In this document: in pieces, positions 7,592 to 14,547 of the stretch
Layout: each line of letters begins with the position of its first letter
Numbering within the stretch: the stretch's first letter is position 1
Origin: JANLQX01 sp031381685
Lineage (GTDB): Bacteria > Actinomycetota > Acidimicrobiia > Acidimicrobiales > JANYDT01
NCBI GenBank assembly: GCA_031381685.1
Contig: JANMYF010000352.1
Location: 1 to 18,238, forward strand
Direction: 5' to 3'
DNA: 18,238 nt
Translations under genes and position numbers: made by a program
The notes under the pieces: model-generated
The model's database searches: none
What the model was told of the DNA's origin: nothing
What the model saw: only the letters and a program-made list of their open reading frames with translations

Positions 7592-7901
7592 GCGCAAAAC
7601 CCTCCAGGCCGGTTCGGGGATACCGGCGCCCTTCCAGTATCGCCGCTCGCCGACCCTTGTTCCTGACTTTCGCGTGTGAACCTTGACCGCCGGACGGGTC
7701 ACAGGTTCGATGTCGACCGGGCCGGCCCGGCGCAGCGTGGCGAGAGACGCCGGGAGCAGCGCGAAAGGCGATACATTTCGGCTTGGACGCAAATTCCGGG
7801 GATCCGAAGCGCCGTCCTCGGTGAAGTCGGCGGTCGGTCGCTGCTGGGGGGCTGCGACCGGCCGTCTTTTGCGGGAGAGCGCCGGCGTTTCCTCCTTGGT
7901 T
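7592..7901. other. 310-bp intergenic region upstream of the YkuD gene
   Basis: This gap separates the CDP-alcohol transferase stop from the YkuD start. It remains open in the YkuD frame but lacks a supported start there, so I treat it as a leader/promoter region. It contains a 14-bp perfect palindrome, CCGGGCCGGCCCGG (7717-7730), and the strong YkuD ribosome-binding site at its end. I looked for the c-di-AMP (ydaO) riboswitch known upstream of actinobacterial wall genes and did not find its conserved blocks. No confident promoter was identified. Confidence 0.4.
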
Positions 7902-8702
7902 TCAGTGCGGGGATTCGTCCTCGAACCGTTGGCGAAGGTGCACGGCCAGTTGGCCGACGCCCACGATCGCCGTGCCGGCCGCCACCAGCGCAGCGATGGT
8001 TGTGATGACCGAGGCGCTATCCGGTTGGACCGCTGCGCCGAGGAGGCCGAACACCACACAAAGGACGCGTGTGGGACGTTCGGCGAGCGTCACGATCCCG
8101 ATCTCGCCCAACCCGGCGTTTCCGGCCCGCGCCCTGGTGTATTCCAGCATCATCACGCCCACCCACGCGGCTGCGGCGGCCCGTCCCTCGGCGCCGGCGG
8201 CGACGAGTGCGATGAAGAATGCCGCTTCGGCCAGTCGGTCCACGACGGAGTCGAGGACGAACCCGGATCGCGTGGCGCGCCCCGTGAGGCCGGCCACCGC
8301 GCCGTCGACGCCGTCCACGACCGAGCTCACCATGCAGATGGCCGCAGCGAGAAGTGGCAGGCGCATCGCGGTGAACGGCACCAGGGCGGCGAGCCAGAGC
8401 CCGGCGAACGTGACGGAAGTTGGAGAAACGCCCCGACGCGCCAAGGGCTGGGCGAGGCGGTACGTGCAGGTGAGGAAGCCGCGAAGCACCGTCGTCGTCG
8501 CCGGGTCGAGGTCCGGTGCGTTGTGCTGGACCTGCCACCTCGCGAACCAGCCCGGAAGGTCCACGGGAGGTGACGTGACCGGCCGTCGGAACGCGATGCC
8601 GTGCGCAACGACGAGTACCGCGGCCACACCGAGGACGATCAGTCCGGGGCCGTAGAAGCGTTCGCGGTCCGGCGTCATCGCCGCCAAGGCGATCGGGTTC
8701 AC
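7902..8702 (-). CDS. CDP-alcohol phosphatidyltransferase family membrane protein
   Basis: An integral membrane enzyme of the family that moves a phosphatidyl (or related) group from a CDP-linked donor to an alcohol acceptor in phospholipid synthesis. The family motif D-x2-D-G-x2-A-R-x8-G-x3-D-x3-D is recognisable: DGVDGAVAG, then G and the FVLDSVVD segment. All four Asp and both Gly are present, but the Arg after the Ala is replaced by Gly. A downstream TLAERPTRV segment is also family-like. Several hydrophobic helices flank the motif, and one lies at the N-terminus (LIVLGVAAVLVVAHGIAF). The GTG at 8702 gives 266 aa; the ATG at 8678 is an alternative, and neither has a strong ribosome-binding site. 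The gene sits 28 bp after the reductase gene. Acceptor and donor are unknown. Confidence 0.85.
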   Translation of the reverse strand: MNPIALAAMTPDRERFYGPGLIVLGVAAVLVVAHGIAFRRPVTSPPVDLPGWFARWQVQHNAPDLDPATTTVLRGFLTCTYRLAQPLARRGVSPTSVTFAGLWLAALVPFTAMRLPLLAAAICMVSSVVDGVDGAVAGLTGRATRSGFVLDSVVDRLAEAAFFIALVAAGAEGRAAAAAWVGVMMLEYTRARAGNAGLGEIGIVTLAERPTRVLCVVFGLLGAAVQPDSASVITTIAALVAAGTAIVGVGQLAVHLRQRFEDESPH

Positions 8703-8730
8703 GGAACGGTCGGCCGGGACGCCGGACGCA

Positions 8731-9681
8731 TCACGGCAACACGATGATCTTGCCGAACTTCAGACCCTCCCGGAACCGGTCGTAGGCGGCAACCACGTCG
8801 TCGAGCCCGAACGTCGCGGTGACCGGAACCTGTAGCCGACCGGATGCGAGATGCGCCAGAGCGTGGGTCTCGACCCGCCGCGCCGCGTCGGCCTTCTGCT
8901 CGAGCGGTCGGGCGCGAAGGGTCGATCCGTGGATCCGTGCTCGTTTCGTCATGATCGCGAGCAGGTCGATCTCGGCCTTGGAGCCTCCTCCGCCGACGCC
9001 GATAATGCTGATCCGACCGCCGATGGACAGCGAGGCGAGGTTGGCAGCGAGATTCGATGCGCCGACGAGCTCCAAGATGACGTCGAAGGGTCCGTGCTCG
9101 CCGAACACGGCCGGGTCGACGGCGGTGACCTGCCCAGGAGCGAGTGCTTCCACTGCGGCCCGTCGGGCCGGGTCGCGGACCGTCGCGACCACGGTCGCTC
9201 CGGTCGCCGCGGCAAGCTGTACGCCGGCGACGCCGACACCGCCGGCCGCTCCGTGGACGCAGACCCGTTCGCCCATCTGTAGGCCGCATTGGGTGAAAAG
9301 GGCATCGTGGGCGGTGGTGAATGCTTCCGGGAAGCCCCCCGCGGTCTCCCACGACACGCCTGCGGGGACGGGAAGCAGCGTCCGTTCGTGGACGACGGCC
9401 AGTTGGGCGAGCCCACCGCCACCGACGACGGCCATGACGCGATCACCGATCGAGAACCGCGTCGCCCCGGGCCCGAGGCCGATGACTTCGCCGGCGAGTT
9501 CGAGTCCCGGTATGTCTGCGGGAGCCCCGGGCGGCGCGGGGTAGAACCCGGCGATCTGGAGGAGGTCGGCGTTGTTGAGTCCGGCGGCGCGGACGCCGAT
9601 GAGTACCTCACCCGATCCGGGAACAGGATCCACGTGGTCGCGGACGCTCAGGGTCGGGGCGGTGATGGTGGCGGCGCGCAT
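8731..9681 (-). CDS. NADPH:quinone oxidoreductase-like zinc-independent MDR reductase
   Basis: A medium-chain dehydrogenase/reductase of the quinone oxidoreductase/PIG3 group, predicted to reduce quinones or enones with NADPH in the cytosol. The 316-residue length fits. The N-terminal GroES-like domain has AAGLNNADLLQ and GLELAGEVIGLG. The nucleotide-binding motif is AAGGVG at 145-150, followed by VAGVQLA. GRISIIGVGGG and a C-terminal GKIIVLP also fit the group. The catalytic zinc cysteines of alcohol dehydrogenases are absent. The ATG at 9681 has no Shine-Dalgarno, but a TACGAT (-10-like) ends 9 nt upstream, so a leaderless transcript is possible. It probably forms a two-gene unit with the CDP-alcohol transferase 28 bp downstream. 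The substrate cannot be told. Confidence 0.92.
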   Translation of the reverse strand: MRAATITAPTLSVRDHVDPVPGSGEVLIGVRAAGLNNADLLQIAGFYPAPPGAPADIPGLELAGEVIGLGPGATRFSIGDRVMAVVGGGGLAQLAVVHERTLLPVPAGVSWETAGGFPEAFTTAHDALFTQCGLQMGERVCVHGAAGGVGVAGVQLAAATGATVVATVRDPARRAAVEALAPGQVTAVDPAVFGEHGPFDVILELVGASNLAANLASLSIGGRISIIGVGGGGSKAEIDLLAIMTKRARIHGSTLRARPLEQKADAARRVETHALAHLASGRLQVPVTATFGLDDVVAAYDRFREGLKFGKIIVLP

Positions 9682-9765
9682 GCGCCCGTGATCGTAGGCC
9701 GATGCCCGGACGTACGCCGGCCGACGGTGCCCGGACCCCAGTGGCGCAGCGCCGGTCAGTTCGGG

Positions 9766-11397
9766 TCAGCCAGTGACGCGTCCGATGCCGATGAGATCGC
9801 GTCGCTTGATCGACGAGATGCGAACGTTGATGCCGGCCCTTGGAGCTTCGATCATCTTGCCGTCACCGATGTAGATGCCGAGGTGATGGATCGGGTCACC
9901 GTAGAAGACCAGGTCACCGATGGCGATGTCGGCCAGGTTCACCCGGGTCGTGGATGCGAACTGGGCCTGGGACTGGTGGGCGAGCCTCACGCCGGCGGCG
10001 CGCCAGGCAATGAGGGAGAGACCGGAGCAGTCGTAGCCGGGACCTTCACCGCCCCACACGTACGGGGCGCCGAGGAGTGATTTGGCCGTTTCCACCACGA
10101 GGGCTGCCTGGGGGTGGACGGGCGGGGCCGGCTGGGTGGCGGCGATGAACGTGTAGGTCTTCGGTTCGGTGGAGAACGGCGTCGTGGTCGGCACGGGGGT
10201 TTCGGTGCCAACCGGGAGCGGGGGTGCGGTCCGGGTCTCGGAGACCGGTCGGACATCGATCGTCGGAAGTGGCCCGGCCGGAACGCGGCCCGGTGCCGCG
10301 GTAGGTGTCGTGGACGCCGGAGTGGACGTTGGCGGGACGGAGGGCGTCGACGCGGGGCGGGGCGCGGTCGAGGGCGGAAGTGGAACGAACGCGGGCGTGG
10401 TGCTCGGCGTTCGGGCAATGGTTGTCGGAGCGGCGGTGGTGGGCGCGGCGGTGGTCGGTGCAACCGTCGTCGACACGATGATGATCGGAGCTGCCGTGGT
10501 CGGCAGGGTGGTCGGTGCAACCGTCGTGGACACGATGGTGATCGGAGCTGCCGTGGTGGGCGCGGCTGGTGGTGCCGAAGGAACTGCCGGGGGTGTGAGG
10601 GGGACGAACGGGGTCGTCCCCGTCGGCCGGCCCGGCGTCGTGGCCGACGTCGGCGAGGGGGGACTTGTCGGTGCCGGCGCAACAGTGGTGGTCGACACAG
10701 GCGCGGGGGAAGATCCCGGGGCGCTGATCACCAGACCTTCGGGCGGCACGACGAGAGGCTGCAGGTTCGGGACCTGCGTTGTGGCGGTTGCTTTGTCGGA
10801 TCGAGACTTCTTGGCTGGCCGAGTGGCCGGGACCGCCGTCGTGGTGGTCGAGCGGGGCATCACGCTGGTCGACGGGGCGGCCATCGGGCTCGATGGGAGC
10901 GGCACCGTGACGGTCGCAACCATCCCCTCGGGCGGAACGACCTGGGTCGCATCGGACTCGCGGAACAACGGAAGGGGCCGGGCGAGCGGGACGGTTGCGG
11001 TCGAGGCGTAGCCCTCGATCGGGGTGTCCGGGGGACCCAGGGTGAGCTGCGGTGTTGGATCGTCCGGGAGAGCCGGCCCGGCAACGGGTGGGGCCTCCGC
11101 GTCCGTCGCGGGACGTGGCGCGGGCGCTGGTCCCGCACCTCTTGCCGAAGCGGCAGGCTTCCCCGGTGTCCGCAACGCAAGGGTGAGCGTCTGTCCCGCT
11201 CCGCCGCGTCTCGCGGTCACACCTGGGCCGGGCTTGGGGACACCGGCCCAGACCGCGGTGAGCGACCCGAACGCGAGGGCCGTGACGACGACGCCGACCC
11301 ACGACCGCGAGACGAACGGCGAGGATGCGCGATCAGGTTCGCGAGGTATGTCGCTCCTGCGCAGTGGCGGTCCCGATAGGCGCTCGACATCGCTCAT
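9766..11397 (-). CDS. NlpC/P60 peptidoglycan endopeptidase, RipA-like, with long Thr/Pro/Ala linker
   Basis: A membrane-anchored or secreted cell-wall hydrolase of 543 aa. A hydrophobic segment at about 33-50 (WVGVVVTALAFGSLTAVW) is a signal peptide or anchor after a 30-residue cytoplasmic start. Residues from about 55 to 425 are low-complexity Thr/Pro/Ala/Val sequence. The catalytic NlpC/P60 domain is 427-543: Cys457 in YDCSGLS, His505 in HHLGIY and Glu517 in MIEAPRAG. The 12-residue His-to-Glu spacing equals that of the Cys-His-Glu triad of mycobacterial RipA (C383/H432/E444), so a D-glutamyl-meso-DAP endopeptidase activity is likely. The ATG at 11397 has a GAGGAG 13 nt upstream, which is within a predicted hairpin. 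The gene follows the thioredoxin-like gene by 176 bp. Confidence 0.92.
   Translation of the reverse strand: MSDVERLSGPPLRRSDIPREPDRASSPFVSRSWVGVVVTALAFGSLTAVWAGVPKPGPGVTARRGGAGQTLTLALRTPGKPAASARGAGPAPAPRPATDAEAPPVAGPALPDDPTPQLTLGPPDTPIEGYASTATVPLARPLPLFRESDATQVVPPEGMVATVTVPLPSSPMAAPSTSVMPRSTTTTAVPATRPAKKSRSDKATATTQVPNLQPLVVPPEGLVISAPGSSPAPVSTTTVAPAPTSPPSPTSATTPGRPTGTTPFVPLTPPAVPSAPPAAPTTAAPITIVSTTVAPTTLPTTAAPIIIVSTTVAPTTAAPTTAAPTTIARTPSTTPAFVPLPPSTAPRPASTPSVPPTSTPASTTPTAAPGRVPAGPLPTIDVRPVSETRTAPPLPVGTETPVPTTTPFSTEPKTYTFIAATQPAPPVHPQAALVVETAKSLLGAPYVWGGEGPGYDCSGLSLIAWRAAGVRLAHQSQAQFASTTRVNLADIAIGDLVFYGDPIHHLGIYIGDGKMIEAPRAGINVRISSIKRRDLIGIGRVTG
10451..10557 (-). repeat. 57-bp direct repeat in the NlpC/P60 linker
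   Basis: A 50-bp segment at 10451-10500 recurs at 10508-10557 with two mismatches and a 57-bp period (19 codons). It encodes successive TTAAPI(I/T)IVSTTVAPTT units of the low-complexity linker. It lies within a wider Thr/Pro/Ala-rich region of shorter degenerate repeats. Confidence 0.8.
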
Positions 11398-11409
11398 GAC
11401 GGAGAGTCG

Positions 11410-11429
11410 ACTCCTCGGACGTGAGGAGT
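11410..11429 (-). promoter_or_regulatory. Stem sequestering the NlpC/P60 ribosome-binding site
   Basis: ACTCCTC (11410-11416) and GAGGAGT (11423-11429) form a perfect 7-bp stem around a 6-nt loop. On the minus strand the GAGGAG next to the NlpC/P60 start is one arm and an anti-Shine-Dalgarno ACTCCTC is the other. A second palindrome, GAGTCGACTC (11404-11413), overlaps and would compete with it. This arrangement could limit translation; it is inferred from base pairing only. Confidence 0.4.
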
Positions 11430-11573
11430 TTGTTGGCCGTTCGTGGGGAGCGGACCATGAACGGTGGTTCGGTTTCGAACCGAGGAGCGCAACAACACCC
11501 CGTAGGTATCGGCGCGGTCACGCCGCAACTGAAACGCCGGAAATGGCGCGCCGCCTCCGAAGTGGGGTGCCGG

Positions 11574-12062
11574 TCAGCTCGCTTTGGTGCCGACGAACGC
11601 GCCCGGATCACGAGAATCGGGAAGTACCGGGCCCGTCCAGCTCATCATTCGGGCAAGCTCGTCGGTCACGACCTGCCAGGCATCGGGGTTCCAGTCCTCT
11701 GCCGCGTTTACGACCGATCCGTCGGAGGCGACGTGGATGATCGCCGGAACCCGTTCGAGACCGAACGCACGCACGATTGTGCGGTCCGGATCGGGGAAGC
11801 ACAGGAACTCCTTGGCGTTCGGCCCGAGGAACTGCCGTGCCTCGTCAGCGTCGGCACCCGCTAGGATCACACCGACGCGACAGTCGGCCTGTTCGAAGTT
11901 CTTGAGAACACGGATCGCGGTCGGGAACGCCCACGCGGATTCGTTCGTGAACGGGTCGAGGGCAACGAGCAGCAGTTGGTACTGCACCAGCCAGCCCGAG
12001 ATCGGAAACCCTTTGCCGGTCAGCGGTTGGAGAAACAGGTCGGCCGGGGGGTTGGATGCCAC
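11574..12062 (-). CDS. Thioredoxin-fold protein lacking a CxxC motif
   Basis: A 162-residue cytosolic protein with a thioredoxin-like layout: a hydrophobic beta strand (QLLLVALDPF), a helix (AFPTAIRVLKNF), a strand (CRVGVILA), a RVPAIIHVASDGSVV segment whose Val105-Pro106 fits the cis-proline loop, and a C-terminal helix. The redox CxxC expected at the start of the first helix is absent (NESAWAFPTA). Only Cys61 and Cys88 occur, so classical disulfide exchange is unlikely. The GTG at 12062 is preceded 8 nt upstream by TAGATT (minus strand; plus positions 12071-12076) and has no Shine-Dalgarno, consistent with a leaderless mRNA. It lies divergent from the DUF2269-like gene and upstream of the NlpC/P60 gene. 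The role is unknown; it could be structural or a degenerate peroxiredoxin/thioredoxin. Confidence 0.75.
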   Translation of the reverse strand: MASNPPADLFLQPLTGKGFPISGWLVQYQLLLVALDPFTNESAWAFPTAIRVLKNFEQADCRVGVILAGADADEARQFLGPNAKEFLCFPDPDRTIVRAFGLERVPAIIHVASDGSVVNAAEDWNPDAWQVVTDELARMMSWTGPVLPDSRDPGAFVGTKAS

Positions 12063-12230
12063 GGGCGGACAATCTACTCGTCGTGCATCTTCGCGGAAGC
12101 TCCTGTGCCGTCGAAAAACACCGAATCGCAGAATGGACGGATTTCTGGACCACGCGATGTCACAGGAACTTCCGACTCCGTGCACTCGTGAGCACACCAA
12201 GGTTCGAGGCAGCCGGGTAGAACGGTTGGC
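12063..12230. promoter_or_regulatory. Divergent promoter region
   Basis: This 168-bp gap feeds two divergent genes. On the minus strand TAGATT (12071-12076) sits 8 nt before the GTG at 12062, with TTCCGC 16 bp further upstream as a weak -35. On the plus strand TAGAAC (12218-12223) lies 7 nt before the GTG at 12231. A 16-bp near-palindrome (12180-12195, arms GTGC/GCAC) could be an operator. Neither start has a ribosome-binding site. Confidence 0.35.
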
Positions 12231-12725
12231 GTGTCGTCGACGCAGGTCTTCCGGGTGGCGTTGGTCGCGCATTTACTGGCCGGTATCGGCGCGTTCGGGC
12301 CGCTGCTCGTAATGCCCCTGATCGCGCGACGGGCTGCTGCGGACGGGTCCACGAGGGAGGGTCAGGCGGCGATCGCGCAGACGTCGCTATGGGTCCGCCG
12401 CCGGGTGAGCGAGCCCTGCTTCGTGGCCGTCGGTCTGCTCGGGGTCGTGGTGGCCGCGCTGCATCCCGACGACGGTCTCTTCGGGTACCTCTGGGTCAAG
12501 CTGGCGGTGGTGTTCTGGTTGATCGCGGTGACGGTGGTGCTGTTCGTGCAGGGCCCGCTGGCCCGACGGGTCGGGCGACTGGTCGTGGCTTTGTCGCTCG
12601 GGTCGGGCTCGGCGGCCGACGGACGCGCGCTGACGCGGATCACCCGGTGGCTGGAGTGGCTGACGATGGTGTCGGCCGTCGGCCTCCCCGTGATGCTGTA
12701 CCTGATGGTGTTCCAACCGCAGTGA
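12231..12725 (+). CDS. Four-helix integral membrane protein, DUF2269-like
   Basis: A 164-residue inner-membrane protein with four predicted membrane helices, at about 8-31, 62-78, 86-107 and 141-161. The pattern of a His in helix 1 (VAHLLAGIGAFG), a Trp/Lys-containing helix 3 start (LWVKLAVVFWLIA) and short loops resembles the uncharacterised DUF2269 family. That match is by eye and tentative. The start is GTG at 12231 without a Shine-Dalgarno but with a -10-like hexamer just upstream. It is divergent from the thioredoxin-fold gene and convergent with the helicase gene, whose stop is 27 bp away. No function can be assigned. Confidence 0.75.
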   Translation: MSSTQVFRVALVAHLLAGIGAFGPLLVMPLIARRAAADGSTREGQAAIAQTSLWVRRRVSEPCFVAVGLLGVVVAALHPDDGLFGYLWVKLAVVFWLIAVTVVLFVQGPLARRVGRLVVALSLGSGSAADGRALTRITRWLEWLTMVSAVGLPVMLYLMVFQPQ

Positions 12726-12729
12726 GCGT

Positions 12730-12751
12730 GCACCGGCGCGCCGAAGGGTGC
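12730..12751. terminator. Weak putative terminator between convergent genes
   Basis: GCACC (12730-12734) and GGTGC (12747-12751) pair around a loop holding the palindrome CGGCGCGCCG (12734-12743). This 27-bp gap separates two convergent stop codons. The outer stem is short and there is no T-tract, so confidence is low. Confidence 0.25.
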
Positions 12752-12752
12752 G

Positions 12753-14444
12753 TCAGCGTCTGCCGCTCAGCTGTCGCCACCACTTCTCCGCCGCCGCCAC
12801 GCGCTGCTCGAGTTGCTCAACGGTCGCCGAATCCACACGTGGGAGGTTGATGAGTCGGTTGAGCTGACCGTTCACCTGCCCGTGGTTCATGCCCGTAGCT
12901 CTTGCGAGGTCGCGGGCCCACTCGGCGTTCTTCAGACGCAGGGCCTCCTTGCGCTCGTAGCGCGAGGTGCCGTCGAATGCGGCACTCTGGCCGCCGCCAA
13001 GTGGGGGTGCGAGGGCACCGACATCGAGCAGCAGCTCGTCGGTGCCGTCCTCGGTTGCGTCGGCGGAAGGCTCGGGGTCGCTGTCTTCGTAGTCGTCGTC
13101 GAAGACGGATCCGCCGACGATCACCTCGGTCTGCGACGTCTCGGTGGCGACCGACGAGAGAGCGCTGAAGAGCGACAGCTGTTCGTCGGGCATGGTCTGA
13201 GCGTCGAACGCCGTGGGATCAGTTTCGGCGCGCCCTTCGAATCCTTCGCGGTCGTCGCTCGGCTTGCGGAGGGAATGACGTCGGGCGTCGGCGATCTGGT
13301 GAGCCCACGTGCGCAGCCGCGGGTCGTCGGGGATGAAGAGGTACGCCTTCTGCTTCACGACACCGGGGGTCCAGCGCACGAGACGCCCGACCGCCTGGCG
13401 GAAGAACAGCTCGGTGGTCGTCGTGGTGGCGTAGACCCCGATGGCAAGGCGCGGGATGTCGACCCCCTCCGAGACCATGCGCACGGCGATGATCCACGGT
13501 TGCGTGCCATCGGCGAAGTGGCCGATCCGGCTCGAAGCCTGCGGGTCGTCCGACAGCACGACCGTCGGCGTGACGCCAAGCCGCCACCGCATCAAATCGG
13601 CGATGGCGCGGGCGTGTTCCTGGTCGGTGGCGATGATCAGCCCGCCGGCATTGGGCTGGCGCGTGGAACGGAGCTCGGTGAGCCGTTCGTGGGCCTGGGC
13701 GAGGACGGTCGGCAGCCATTCCCCGTCGGCGGACAGCGCGGTGCGCAGCCTCTGCGCCGAGCCCGTTCGGTCGAGCGCATCGTCGAAGGAGGCGGACTGC
13801 AGGTTGCCCGCCGGCGACATCCATTCCATGAAGCCGTTGATTCGCGGAAAGTAGACGGGTCGCACGACGCGTCCGTCTCGCAGAGCGTCGCCGTAGCCGT
13901 AATCGAAATCTGATTCGGCTTCGTCGAGACGGTAGCGGACGAACGGGATGGCCGACGTATCGCTGCGGAACGGGGTACCGGACAGAGCGAGTCGTCGCGT
14001 CGCCGGGGCGAATGCCTCGCGGACCGAGTCTCCCCACGCCCGCTCATCGCCGGCGTGGTGAATCTCGTCGAGGATGACCATGGCACCGGGCGTCAGCCGG
14101 GCAAGGACTGCCGAACTCGTCGAGACCTGTTGGTACGTGGTCACGATGCCGTGCATATCGGGGGCGAGGGCACCGCTGGTGGCCGACCATTCGGGGTGGA
14201 GGTGCAGTCCGAACCGGGTGGCGGCCCGGGCCCACTGGAGTTTCAGGTGGGCGGTGGGGGCGACGATCACCAGTCGCCGCCCGGGGATCCCGCGGAGTTC
14301 GCTCAGCGCCGCGGCAAGGGCGAAGGTGGTCTTGCCGGCTCCGGGCGTGGCGACGGTCAGGAAGTCCGGGCCCGTCTTGGCGGCGGCCGAGAACCGGTCC
14401 AGGGCGGCCCTTTGCCATGGGCGGAGGCGGACGACACGGGACAT
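12753..14444 (-). CDS. Superfamily 2 DEAD/DEAH-box (DEIH) helicase
   Basis: A DNA or RNA helicase of the SF2 type III restriction-subunit/XPB-like group. From the ATG at 14444 it has 563 aa; in-frame starts at GTG 14462, GTG 14465 and ATG 14495 are possible. Motif I is TPGAGKTT (33-40), motif Ia VAPTAHLKLQW, motif II DEIH (126-129), motif III SGTPF (155-159), motif V MVSEGVDIP (323-331) and motif VI RQAVGRLVRW (349-358). An acidic linker (DDDYEDSDPEPS) joins a C-terminal helical region of about 80 residues with MNHGQVNGQLNRLINL, which may bind nucleic acid. No nuclease or methylase domain or neighbour is seen, so a restriction or defence role is not supported. It follows orn by 91 bp. Confidence 0.9.
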   Translation of the reverse strand: MSRVVRLRPWQRAALDRFSAAAKTGPDFLTVATPGAGKTTFALAAALSELRGIPGRRLVIVAPTAHLKLQWARAATRFGLHLHPEWSATSGALAPDMHGIVTTYQQVSTSSAVLARLTPGAMVILDEIHHAGDERAWGDSVREAFAPATRRLALSGTPFRSDTSAIPFVRYRLDEAESDFDYGYGDALRDGRVVRPVYFPRINGFMEWMSPAGNLQSASFDDALDRTGSAQRLRTALSADGEWLPTVLAQAHERLTELRSTRQPNAGGLIIATDQEHARAIADLMRWRLGVTPTVVLSDDPQASSRIGHFADGTQPWIIAVRMVSEGVDIPRLAIGVYATTTTTELFFRQAVGRLVRWTPGVVKQKAYLFIPDDPRLRTWAHQIADARRHSLRKPSDDREGFEGRAETDPTAFDAQTMPDEQLSLFSALSSVATETSQTEVIVGGSVFDDDYEDSDPEPSADATEDGTDELLLDVGALAPPLGGGQSAAFDGTSRYERKEALRLKNAEWARDLARATGMNHGQVNGQLNRLINLPRVDSATVEQLEQRVAAAEKWWRQLSGRR

Positions 14445-14521
14445 CTGGCGGGAGGAGTGCACCACGTCGACCGGGCGATCGCAGGGCCTGGCCATCCTAG
14501 TGGTGGCGCCCTGGCCGGTTG

Positions 14522-14547
14522 CCCCGGTACGTCCGTCAGGTCCGGGG
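14522..14547 (-). terminator. Possible terminator overlapping the orn stop
   Basis: CCCCGG (14522-14527) and CCGGGG (14542-14547) form a 6-bp stem with a 14-nt loop spanning the last codons and stop of orn. There is no T-run. It may reduce read-through into the helicase gene, but the evidence is weak. Confidence 0.25.

Noticed and set aside
7675..7703. Second CRP-like site (TGTGA ... TCACA) upstream of YkuD
   Set aside because: The half-sites are separated by 19 nt instead of 6, which does not fit CRP-family dimers.
7717..7730. Palindrome CCGGGCCGGCCCGG as an operator
   Set aside because: Such GC-only palindromes arise easily in this base composition, and no known regulator consensus matches.
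7592..7901. c-di-AMP (ydaO) riboswitch before the YkuD gene
   Set aside because: The conserved GGGTGAA, GGTAGGG and CCGTCAGCTAACC-type blocks are not present.
7592..8059. Upstream extension of the YkuD reading frame to 547 codons
   Set aside because: The extension has no supported start and would overlap the phosphatidyltransferase gene; the GTG at 7591 has a GGAGGG and is followed by a signal peptide.
10114..11379. Long plus-strand open frame (421 codons) opposite the NlpC/P60 linker
   Set aside because: An Arg/Gly-rich translation of the complement of Thr/Pro-rich repeats; the minus-strand protein has a complete catalytic domain.
11466..11487. tRNA T-arm-like sequence (minus strand GGTTCGAAACC)
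   Set aside because: Upstream sequence does not supply a matching acceptor strand, D-arm or anticodon arm; it is only a 6-bp stem with a 4-nt loop.
12753..14444. Helicase as part of an anti-phage or restriction system
   Set aside because: No methylase, nuclease or other defence partner is present; neighbours are orn and a DUF2269-like gene, and this helicase type looks chromosomal housekeeping-like.
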